A DNA stretch of 64,000 nucleotides, taken from positions 509,735 through 573,734 of the forward strand of contig GG745328.1 of the NCBI GenBank assembly GCA_000151295.1, written 5' to 3'. A program made the translations under genes and the position numbers. The notes below the pieces were generated by a model, which made no database searches, was not told the origin of the DNA, and was given only the letters and a program-made list of their open reading frames with translations. The DNA is from Allomyces macrogynus ATCC 38327 (Eukaryota; Blastocladiomycota; Blastocladiomycetes; Blastocladiales; Blastocladiaceae). How positions within the stretch are numbered: the stretch's first letter is position 1; each line of letters begins with the position of its first letter. This document shows, piece by piece, positions 41,404-50,755 of the stretch.

Positions 41404-42317
41404 ATGTCGACCTCCAACAACACCACCGCCGTCACGTCCAAGTCGGCCGAGCAGGCCGCGCCGCTCCACAGCGCCGCGTGCTGCAAGCGCGCGCCCGTTG
41501 TGCACTCGGATTACACGCCCAAGGGCGCTGTCGAGACCGTCACGCTCGAGTCGGTGGAGGGCAAGTCCATGGAAGTCTACTCGACGGGCCCTGCCAACGT
41601 GACGCGCGCCATCATCTTTATTTACGACATTTTCGGGTTCCATCCGGCCACGTTCCAGGTCGCTGATCTGCTGAGCGAGCAGCTCAAGGCGCGCGTGGTG
41701 ATGCCTGGTATGAATCTCGCCTCGTATTTTCGCCTTCATCATTGATGAAGTGCCTACCGATTCGGCTGATCAACTGACACGTACTCTCCCTTCCCCCGCC
41801 TTCAGACCTGCTGCTCGGCCACGCGTTTGACGCCGCGACGTGGACGCCGCAGGAGCAGGCCAAGCTTGGCGCGTGGCTGCAGAACCATGGCGGGTGGCAT
41901 GTTGTCTCGCCGCTGCTCGTGGGCGTCTTCGACTGGCTCGCCCTAACGTACCCAGCCACGCGTGACCACACGGGCATGGTCGGTCTCTGCTGGGGCGGCA
42001 AGGTCACGCTTATTTCGCTCATGGCGTTTGCCGACCATCTGCGCGCTGGCGCGACTCCCCACCCGTCGGCGTCCGAGGTGAACGACGCCATTAACGCCAA
42101 GCGGCCCGTGCTTGTGCTCCCGTCCGCGGACGAGGGCGAGATGGCCGATATGGCAGCGGTCCTGGCCGAAAAGAAGGACGGGTCGCGCGTCGTGCCGTTC
42201 CCGGACATGCACCACGGGTTCTGCGGCGCGCGCGCTGACTTCCGGGACGAGAAAAACCGCCAGCGCACGGCCGAGGCGGTGCAGCTCATGGCCGAGTTCT
42301 TTGAGCAGGTGCTGTGA
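41404..42317 (+). CDS. Dienelactone hydrolase family protein
   Basis: Alpha/beta-hydrolase of the DLH/Aim2 type. CDS is join(41404..41707, 41806..42317), 271 aa. After a short N-terminus (CCKRAPVVHSDYTPKG) come the strand and oxyanion region AIIFIYDIFGFHPATFQVAD, then VVMP joined by splicing to DLLLGHAFD. The nucleophile motif is GLCWGGK (Cys where most hydrolases have Ser, normal for this family). The acid lies in VLPSADEGEM and the catalytic His in DMHHGFCGARADF. The triad is complete. The natural substrate is unknown; relatives act on lactones or small esters. The intron is GT-AG with a CTTCAG acceptor. Confidence 0.92.
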
Positions 42318-42622
42318 AATGGAGCTTGATTATGTAGTTGGTTGGTATTGCCGTCGAGTTTGTTCTGAGTTGTTGTGATATTCAACCTGCGATGGTTGCA
42401 AGAAGAACACAAGTTCTCCGCTTCGCATCAACGTTGAAAGAACTCCTGTTCATGTCGCTTCCTTCTCCACCAGATAGGCGGGACGCAACGACGATATATT
42501 CACTTCATGTGAGTGAGCAATCCGAAAAGGGGAGCTGCCGCTCGTCAATTTTTCCACGCCCACCCGGTATATTTACCATTCATTTATCACCACCACAAAT
42601 TCCAACTTTCGGTTGCTCAACT
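42318..42622. other. Intergenic between convergent genes
   Basis: A 305-bp space between the hydrolase stop and the transporter stop; 3' UTRs only. Nothing else is visible. Confidence 0.4.
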
Positions 42623-44450
42623 TCAAATGCCAAGAGCAAGGCCCAAACCGTAACCGACCGTCATGACCAGCCCATACACACCCATCGACGCCGGCACGCC
42701 AACGATCAAAAAATCGCGCGCCGCGAGCCACGTCTTGCCGTCGCGGTCCTCTTGCGCGCTCGCGTTCATGTTCGGGAACCCCGACACGGGCAGGCCGCCC
42801 GCACCGCAGTCGATAAGCACGACGATAAGGACCATCAGCCGCGGGTGGCCGCCGGCCAAGCTCATCCCAACCTGGGCGACAACGGGCAAAAGAATGAGAG
42901 CAGCAACGGTGTGCGAAATGAAGGTGCCGATGACGAGCATCAGAGCCCCGAATACGGCGAGTACGGTCCACGGTCCCAGTCCGTGCGTGGCCTCGGAAAT
43001 GCCCGTTGCGACCGTGGCCAGCAAACCGGACGACGTGACGGCTTGTCCGAGCGCAATCCCGCCCATGGCGAGCATGATGACCGTCCCTACATAAGCCGGA
43101 GCGAAATAGAAGAACCGTCAGCGTGGTCACGAGAGACAAGGGGCTGGCGCATGCGCTCGAGAATGATCCGTACACTGGAATGCGTTGAAGTCGTCCTTGT
43201 TGAGCAGGCCCGTGCCGAAAAACACGACGAGCGGAAGGATCGCGATCAGGCCCATGTCGCCCACGACCGACTCGATCGTCGACTCGACACACCAGAGGAC
43301 AATCGTGACGAGCGTGACCGCGATAATGAACCATTGCTTGGCAACCATGGACCCGCCCACGCGCTTGAGGGGCTCAACCGTCGGCGTCGACTTGTGCGGC
43401 TTAAATACAAGCAGCAGTAGGCCCCACGCCAGCACGTCGGCGATGAGCGCGACCGGAATCGAAATGGCAAACCACTCGCCCCATGACACGGCAGGAGACA
43501 TGGTTTGAACGGCAATCACGTTCTGCGGCGACGCAATGGGCGAGATCATGCCGCCATTCTGTCCACGCGCGAAAACACCGGTGAGCCGCGGGATCACGAG
43601 ATTACTGGATGGAGAACGTTCGTAACGTACGTTGGACGCAAGTGCAATACCGAGAATCAATGCCTTGCCAAACGGGTCGCCCGAGGGCAGCGCCATGAGG
43701 ATGGGCTATCGTCGTTTCGGTTGAGTATAAGGAAACGAGTAGGTAACGGTGAACGATGACAAACGCCATCCGAAGCAAACCCGTGCGCACCTGGACAATC
43801 GAAAAGCAAAGAACTGGAGCGGCCACGTTCGAGATCCACATGGACGCAAATGTCGCGACGAGCATATTCGCGAGCAGCACCCACACCGACTTGGTCCCAG
43901 CGCGCGCAAGCAGAGAAACGGCAAGTCGCCGGGCGATACCATGTTTGGCGAGCGCAGCGGCAATCGAGAACCCGCCAAGCAAGAGCATGATCGTCGGCGA
44001 GAACATGGATGCAAAAATGGCCCTGGTCGCGGCATGGGCCGAGAGCCGCACGCCCGTCTCGGAATCACGCAGCACACGCAAGAGCACTACGAGCAGTGGC
44101 ACCACCAGCGCCGTCACGTAGAGCGGCAAAGCTTCGGTCGCCCAGAGCCACGACGCGGCAACCAAGATCGCAAAGCAGCCCTGCTCCTCGGGGGATCGAA
44201 ATACTCGGACCTGCGTGAGAACGGCAAGAAGGATGACGCCGAGGACAAATAACGACGTCTTGCGGCCGGGCTGCGGAACGCGGATCCCACACAACTTGAT
44301 CGTCGGTACTGGAACAGCCTGATGCTTGAGCAGGTTCACAGGGTCGAGCGAAATCGAGAGCCGTTTTGCAGCAACGGACTCTGGAGCGTTTTCAATCGAT
44401 GCGATTTCGACATCGCGGTCGATGTCTTTGGCCGAAGTAGGGTCACCCAT
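42623..44450 (-). CDS. SLC13/DASS-family anion transporter, PHO91-like (copy 1)
   Basis: Polytopic membrane symporter resembling the transmembrane half of yeast Pho87/Pho90/Pho91 low-affinity phosphate transporters, without the N-terminal SPX domain. CDS is complement(join(42623..43086, 43174..43558, 43631..43705, 43791..44450)), 527 aa. About ten to twelve hydrophobic segments. Family blocks: CFAILVAASWLWATEALPLYV, SPTIMLLLGGFSIAAAL, ANMLVATFASMWISNVAAPV, SPIASPQNVIA, SHTVAALILLPVV and GGLPVSGFPNMNA; the SPIASPQN and GLPVSGFPN hairpins form the anion site in this family. Substrate (phosphate, sulfate or dicarboxylate) cannot be read off. Its last intron (43087-43173) is absent from the tandem copy. 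Exon 1 has exactly the same length as in copy 2. Confidence 0.92.
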
Positions 44451-45230
44451 CGTCGTGGCAGCGCGAGATACGAGGCGCGAGCGGCGGTGCCTTGTTGGAT
44501 CGCAGCAGGTGCGAGAAGCGAAGCGAGGTTGATCGGCTGCGGAGCTTGCACAAAACGTTCCAGTCGGTTCACAGTGCAGAACAGGAGCGTGAGCGAACAC
44601 CACCGCGCTCACCACGTATGCACCTCATGGATCTGACATCGGCCAAACCTTTCCACCGCACATATCTCCCTCGGTGTTCTTCGATGCTCCTGAATGTATC
44701 ATGTGAGGGACGTGGTGTTGCTGAGCGGCATCGGCCCGCAGGTACTTCAATCATGGGCGCAGCTCACATCCATGTCTAGCGCACGTGCGCGCATCGGCAC
44801 GCGCAAGACGCCCAAAGACAATTGAGTAGTGGGCCAATCGTTGCAATTGATAGATAGTATCAATGAGGCTCGTGGTTCTTGGCGGGGTTTTCCTCTGGCG
44901 TGGGGAGGCTTGGACAGGGCCAACCAACCACGGAGGAGACGGATTCAAGAACAGTGGTTTTGGCTTGAAACAACATAGGGCGTGAAACCATTCGGCGTGC
45001 CGCGCGCTGCGCACATTGTTCGAAGACAAAATCAAAACCCACGTACTTGGTGCCAGGGTCAACGATTTCATTCAAGTCGATAAATCTGGCGCGAACGGTC
45101 GAGAGCACCTAATCTTTGGTGTAACTCTGGCCCTAGACATTTGTCGGTGCGCTCGCTGAACTCGACCTTGACACCACATAGATTGAGTGCAGCCGCCAGA
45201 TATCTCCTCACGAGAGAAATGAATGCAAAA
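44451..45230. other. Intergenic between transporter copy 1 and U6
   Basis: Contains the promoter of transporter copy 1. On the minus strand, 44860-45220 includes coding-like sequence in two frames (RRYLAAALNLCGVKVEFSE; RARFIDLNEIVDPGTKYVGF) that ends at the U6 3' boundary. It could be a fragment of a lost gene. I cannot name it. Confidence 0.35.
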
Positions 45231-45234
45231 AAAA
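45227..45234 (-). terminator. Pol III terminator of U6
   Basis: A run of eight T residues on the minus strand directly after the U6 3' hairpin; the usual RNA polymerase III stop and source of the 3' oligo-U bound by the Lsm2-8 ring. Confidence 0.9.
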
Positions 45235-45289
45235 TTTGCTCCGAAGAGCTTCCTCAGAAGACGAAGTGTGTCATCCTTGTGCAGGGACC

Positions 45290-45320
<31 letters not shown>

Positions 45321-45340
45321 GAATGTGTCCCGAAGGACAC
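45231..45340 (-). ncRNA. U6: U6 spliceosomal snRNA
   Basis: Catalytic snRNA of the spliceosome, transcribed by RNA polymerase III. The minus strand contains the near-invariant core AAAATTGGAACGATACAGAG followed by AAGATTAGCATGG, so the ACAGAGA box and AGC triad are both intact, then CCCTGCACAAGGATGACAC (internal stem-loop). The 5' end forms a perfect hairpin, GTGTCC-TTCG-GGACAC. An extra short hairpin near the 3' end, GCTC-TTCG-GAGC, precedes the T8 terminator at 45227-45234. A TATA box sits at -28 to -21. Length and order fit U6 (about 105-110 nt). It lies between the two SLC13-type genes. No other copy was seen in this window. Confidence 0.97.
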
Positions 45341-45360
45341 CTAATCGCGTGCAAGTTACG

Positions 45361-45368
45361 TATATAAA
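45361..45368 (-). promoter_or_regulatory. TATA box of the U6 gene
   Basis: TTTATATA on the minus strand, spanning -28 to -21 from the predicted U6 5' end. This is the classical distance for a pol III type 3-like U6 promoter. Confidence 0.85.
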
Positions 45369-45720
45369 GACGGCGGAAAGCTTTTACGTTTTGGTTGCGG
45401 GTTTGCAGCCGACTTTGATTTTTTTGGCATGGCTCGGCTCGGTCAGCAGTTAGTTGGCATGTTCACATCGTTTCCCATCCCTAAATCCACTTCTGAAGCG
45501 GCCTGCTCAGCCCAACATCACATTTTGCGCTTCTGCTGCTCCTGACCCATTTCATGCCCTTCTGGTCTCCTGGTCGAAAAGGAAATGGCAATGTCACATT
45601 TTCTATGAACAATGAGGGCGACATGACGGCCCTCCACTCAAAACACGCCTGCCAAACGTGTGCGTGGCCTGCAATCCTGGGCAATACAAAAACATCAAGC
45701 AGCACATAACATGCCTCCAA

Positions 45721-47606
45721 CTACAATCCAAGGGCCAAACACAGGCCATATCCGACCGACAAGACAATCCCGTAAACGCAAATCGACGCGGGCACGCCGA
45801 CCTTCAAGAAATCAATGGCCGCGAGCCACCTCTTGCCTTCGCGGTCCTCTTGCGCAACCGCGTTCATGTTGGGGAACCCCGACACGGGCAACCCACCCGC
45901 GCCCGACCCAATCAAAACTGTGGCCATGACGAGCAATCGCGGGTGGCCGCCAGCCATGGCGAGCCCGACTTGGTTCACGACCGGCAGCAAAATGAGGGCC
46001 GCGACGGTGTGCGAGATGAACGTTGCAATCACGAGCATCAACCCGCCAAACGCCGCGAGCACCGACCATTGGGGTAGCCCCTCGACGGCCGACGAAATCC
46101 CTGTCGCGACCGTTGCGAGCAGACCCGACAAATTGACGGCTTGCCCGAGTGCGATCCCGCCCATGGCGAGCATGATCACGGTCCACTGGAAAGCTTGGAA
46201 ATCGTCCTTGTTGAGCAGGCCTGTGCCAAAGAAAACGAGCAACGGGAACATGGCAATCACACCCATATCGCCAATCACGGCCTCAATCGTCGACTCGATG
46301 CACCAGAGCACGATCGTCGTGCCCGTGACCGCGACAATGAACCATTGCTTGGCGTTGAGCGAGCCCGCAACGGGCTGGAGCGGCTCGACGGTCGGCGTCG
46401 ACTTGTGCGGCTGGAAGACGAGCAGCAGCAGACCCCATGCAACGAGGTCGCCCAGGAGCGCGACGGGCAGCGCGACAGCGAACCAGTCGCCCCAGGATGC
46501 CGCCGGCGACATGGTTTGGATCGCAATCACGTTTTGCGGCGACGAAATGGGTGAGGCCATACCGCCAATCTACGTCGGTGGAGAAGCATCGTGGATCGTC
46601 AGATTCGTCGCTCCATTTCTCATTGCGACGTGTTGCAAGAACCACGTACGTTCGACGCGATCGCGATACCGAGAATCAAAGACTTGCCAAACGGATCGCC
46701 AGACGGCAAGGTCATCAAGATGGACTGTTAGAAATAACGGAAGGTGCGCGCATGCGTGGCAGTCAGCAACAGGCCGGTCGCGAAAACGTGTTTTGGATCC
46801 CGCGCGTCCGGCCGCCGCCACTTTCGCCGAGATCAAGCTCTTCGGCGGATAAAGGCCGCAGATACGATCTGGGTCGCTGGTTTTGCCGCAAGGCCATGGT
46901 TCTTGCTTCGGCAGAGCTTCCAGAACAATACAAGATTGCAACGTACGTGAACAATCGAAAAACAAAGGACCGGCGCGGCCACGTTCGAGATCCACATCGA
47001 CGCAAACGTCGCAACGAGCATATTCGCGAGCAATACCCAAACGGTGCGTGTGCCGGCGCGTGCGAGCAGCGACACGGCGAGCCTTCGTGCGATCCCGTGC
47101 TTGGACAGTGCCGATGCAATGGCGAACCCGCCGAGCAAGAGCATGATCGTCGGCGAAAACATGGTCCCGAAAATGGCCTTGGTCGCGGCATGCGCATCGA
47201 GCCGTGTGCCTTTGCCGTCGCGCAGAACGCGTAGCAAGACGACGAGGAGCGGGACGGCCAGCGCGGTCACGATGAGCGGCAATGCCTCGGTCGCCCACAG
47301 CCACGATGCGACGACAAGAATCGCAAAGCATCCTTGCTGTTCGACGGTCGCAAACAGGTGGATTTGGGTCAGGACGACCAGGAGAGTCACGCCGATTAAG
47401 AAATTGAGCGTCTTGAGTCCTGGTCGCGGGATGCGGATGCCGGCGATGCAGATCGTAGGGCCATGGTAGGCTGCTGGCTCTGGCCGCTTCGTCGACACGA
47501 TGGACTGGCGCTTCTCGGATGGAACGCCCGTGCCGCACTCGAGATCAACAAATCCTGGTGCCGGGTGGACGGCGGCCGATCGGCTTAAAGATGACAGCGG
47601 GCGCAT
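45721..47606 (-). CDS. SLC13/DASS-family anion transporter, PHO91-like (copy 2)
   Basis: Tandem paralogue of copy 1. CDS is complement(join(45721..46569, 46650..46724, 46947..47606)), 527 aa, exactly the length of copy 1. Exon 1 (660 nt) and exon 2 (75 nt) match copy 1 in size and phase, but the third intron is missing: FQAFQWTVIMLAMGG is continuous here. Conserved blocks are the same (WLWATEALPLIVTALAVPLL, SPTIMLLLGGFAIASAL, SMWISNVAAPVLCF, GGMASPISSPQNVIAIQTM, GGLPVSGFPNMNAVAQED). The N-terminal ~70 residues differ most and carry no SPX domain. The 222-nt second intron is longer than the equivalent in copy 1 (85 nt). Expected role: proton- or sodium-coupled uptake of phosphate or a similar anion across the plasma or vacuolar membrane. 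Confidence 0.92.
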
Positions 47607-48814
47607 GCTTGCAGCGGTTGGGAAACGAGGATAGGATCAGGACGAGCGAGCGAAACGTGGAGAGCGACGGAGAGCCAGTAGAAACTCGAGAGAGATCAGA
47701 AAACGTTTTCGGGTCGCCGGGCGAGCTGCAGACATACGATGGTGGCGGTGATGATGGAGCAGGTCGGTTGTCGCGTGGGTGCGCTTGAGCGCGTGCGCGT
47801 CGGCAATGATCCGTCTGGCGAAAACATTATTGTTGGGGACGCCGTTTCGGCCACAATCCTGTCACGCGGGCCCGCGGCTTCATATTTGCTCTCTCCACCA
47901 GCTGAGGACGCGCCAGACGCGCGCGCGGCGATGCGCGACGTGCTGCGCGCATCCGTGACCAGCTGGGGTTGGTGGTGCGAAAGACGGACCCTGGGCACGA
48001 ATTCGAAACATGTCCAGCCGTATGGACTTGAAGTGCAACGCGTATCAAGCACGAACACGGCGAGTTTGGGTTCTCGCGAGAACCGCGAGGTGTCATCGAC
48101 TGGGCGATCAGGAATAGAATTGGTGCATGATTGCCATGGCCAGTGTGGTCGGTCCTCCATCGGACATGCGCAGCGCGCTCTGCTTGTATTTTCCCTTCGG
48201 TTCATTTCTTTCGCGCGCGGCCACCGGTTGGCCACATTGCCCTTGGCCTGAAGCAAGACCACCAAGGAGACTACCCATCCGCGGCTGAGGTTCACGTCTC
48301 GTTCCCTCCTGCCCATCTTTGGCATTGATCGCGCCTAAGGATTGACGGTTCGACGACATGCCGCGATTGCTGTTTGTGATCAGCGAGGATGTGCCTCGCT
48401 CTGGTTCCATGTCGCAGCATCCGCGCGAGGAACGGCAAGGAAGGGCAAGGAATAGCTGGAACATGGTCTTTTCGAGAACCGGTCCATGCGAGCAGGAGGG
48501 AACCGAGCCGATCTTGACCATCGTGCCGAGGGTCGAGTGAGGCGGCGGCGCCATCTTTCGCTCCAAGGTGGAGTGCGCATGTAGCGACAGGATGCAAGAG
48601 CGAGGGCGAGAAGGGGGACGGCGGCAGTGTGGCGGAAATGATGTTGGCAGGGGGGACTGTGCTTTTGGATTTACTTTGATCACAGTTCGTCGCGGTCACG
48701 GGACAAACGTAAGCTTGATCATGACCAACAAATCACAATTTCTGCCTTGCTTGACGACACCAAATTCCTCGACATTTGAACCAACCACAACGGCATCAAG
48801 TCCCCGCAGTGCAA
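47607..48814. other. Intergenic, 1.2 kb divergent region
   Basis: Between the starts of transporter copy 2 (-) and BCS1 (+). Frames on both strands (for example 48108-48683 minus, 47739-48251 plus) overlap and lack domains. One small unrecognised gene is possible but not supported. Confidence 0.4.
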
Positions 48815-50368
48815 ATGGAAGCGGTTCTGCAGTCGCTCAGCGACAACCCCTACTTTTCGGCCGGGTTCGGCCTGTTTGGCCTGGGCACTGTCGCGGCCAT
48901 CGCGCGCAAGTCGACAATTCATGGCGCGGCCCTGTTGCGCCGACGCCTGCTCGTCACTCTCGAGATCCCATCCAAAGACAAGTCGTATGCGTGGGCGCTG
49001 CACTGGCTCACGACCGTCGAACAGTCAATGACCGTGTCCGAGGAGGCGACCAAGGCGTCGTGGTTGACCAAGTGGCGCCCGCGGTCGCACCAATTGTCGG
49101 TGGAAACTTCGTTCCGGCAGCACGACAATGGCGCGGCCACGACGCAGTTCACGATGGTGCCGGGTATCGGGAGCCATTGGATCAAGTACCAGGGCGCATG
49201 GATGATGGTAGGTGTCGTGTTGTTGCGCGACGCCGTGCTGAACGGTGTTCGCTTGGTTGTCCACCCGCTGACCACGGCGTGATCGCTTTAGATCAACCGC
49301 AAGCGCGATACCAAGATGATCGACCTGCAAAACGCTGCGCCGTGGGAGACCGTGACCATTACAACGCTACGCCGCGATGCGCACCTGTTCCCGGCGTTTC
49401 TCAAGGACGCCAAGGAGCACGCGCTCTCGGCGCAGGCCGGCAAGACGGTCATCTACACGTCGTACGGCCCCGAATGGCGGCCATTTGGCCAGCCGAGGAA
49501 AAAGCGGCCCATTTCCAGTGTTGTGCTCGACGATGGTATCAGTGACCGCATCTTGCAGGACGTGCGCCGGTTCCTCGACAACTGGAAGTGGTACAACGAG
49601 CGAGGTGCGTTTGAATTCATGAAGCCGGTGGTTTGCCTTGGATATCGACACTTACCAACCGTACGTGCTGGTTTAGGAATTCCGTACCGCCGCGGCTACC
49701 TTCTTTACGGCTCGCCCGGCAGCGGTAAGTCGTCGTTCATCCAGGCGCTTGCCGGTGAGCTCGAGTACAACATTTGCATCCTCAACTTGAGCGAGCGCGG
49801 CCTGACCGACGACCGGTACGTTTCCACCACACCCATTTCTTCATTTCTTCAGCAGCACGGGACCTGAAAACTCTTCTTCACCCTATTGCGCAGTCTCAAC
49901 CATCTCATGACCGTCATGCCTAATCGAAGCATCCTGCTCCTCGAGGACGCCGACGCCGCTTTCAACAAGCGGTCGCAAACCAACGACCAGGGCTACGTCT
50001 CGGGCGTGACTTTTTCGGGCCTGCTTAACGCCCTCGACGGCGTCGCCGCTGCCGAGGAGCGGCTCATTTTCATGACCACCAACCACATTGATCGACTCGA
50101 TCCGGCTCTGATCCGGCCTGGCCGCGTCGACGTGAAGGTGCTCGTCGACTGGCCGTCGGACGCGCAGGTGCGCCGGTTGTTTGCCAAGTTCTACGACGAC
50201 GAGTCCAAGGCCGATCGGTTCGTGGATGCGTTGCAAAAGGAGGGTGGAGTCGAGGGATGGCGCCCGAGTATGGCTGCGCTCCAGGGGCATTTCATTTACT
50301 TCCGCGATGACCCGGAGGAGTCGATCAAGCAGGTGCATATGCTGCGCCGCGATTCGTACTCGGCATGA
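48815..50368 (+). CDS. BCS1: Mitochondrial chaperone BCS1 (AAA ATPase)
   Basis: Inner-membrane AAA ATPase that inserts the Rieske Fe-S protein into complex III. CDS is join(48815..49207, 49292..49604, 49677..49815, 49894..50368), 439 aa (yeast 456). An N-terminal membrane segment ([17 protein letters not shown]) is followed by the BCS1-specific domain with [20 protein letters not shown] and [13 protein letters not shown]. The AAA domain contains [17 protein letters not shown], Walker A GSPGSGKS (247-254), Walker [12 protein letters not shown] and sensor-type [19 protein letters not shown]. All catalytic motifs are intact. The second intron (72 nt) is a multiple of three and stop-free, so the unspliced frame stays open, but splicing is required to give the family sequence. 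The start gives a short matrix-free N-terminus typical of BCS1. Confidence 0.95.
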
Positions 50369-50755
50369 GGCCGGTCGCCGTTTGAGTTTTGGATGTGTTA
50401 GACCGTGTCGTGTAGGATATTTTAGCCCCGTATTTTCATCTCGTAGATTGGTCTTGTACAACAAAACCAGTCAGTTTGTTATTGTGCAAAAAGTGCCTGT
50501 TCAGTCTTCCACAAATCGGTCAGTGGCCGTAAAACGGCGAGTAAGTGCCTTGAGCACGACGGCGAGAGACCTGGAGGATTGAAACGCATGAGCCGATTGG
50601 TCGACGTGGAAAGGAGAGAATGGTGACCACGTACGTATTGGATCCGTGGCCGGCACGCAGAGAGAATGTGGTCGTCGATCTCGTGCGATGGCGCGAGGTA
50701 GTGCGGCTGCGGCTCGTCCAGCGCGGGCGGAACCTCCATGAACAATCCGACATCC
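50369..50755. other. Intergenic between convergent genes
   Basis: A 387-bp region with the 3' ends of BCS1 (+) and of the FBF1-like gene (-). No gene seen. Confidence 0.4.

Noticed and set aside
47739..48683. Two opposed frames of 170 and 191 aa
   Set aside because: They overlap, lack domains, and sit in a divergent promoter region; neither shows splice-supported continuation.
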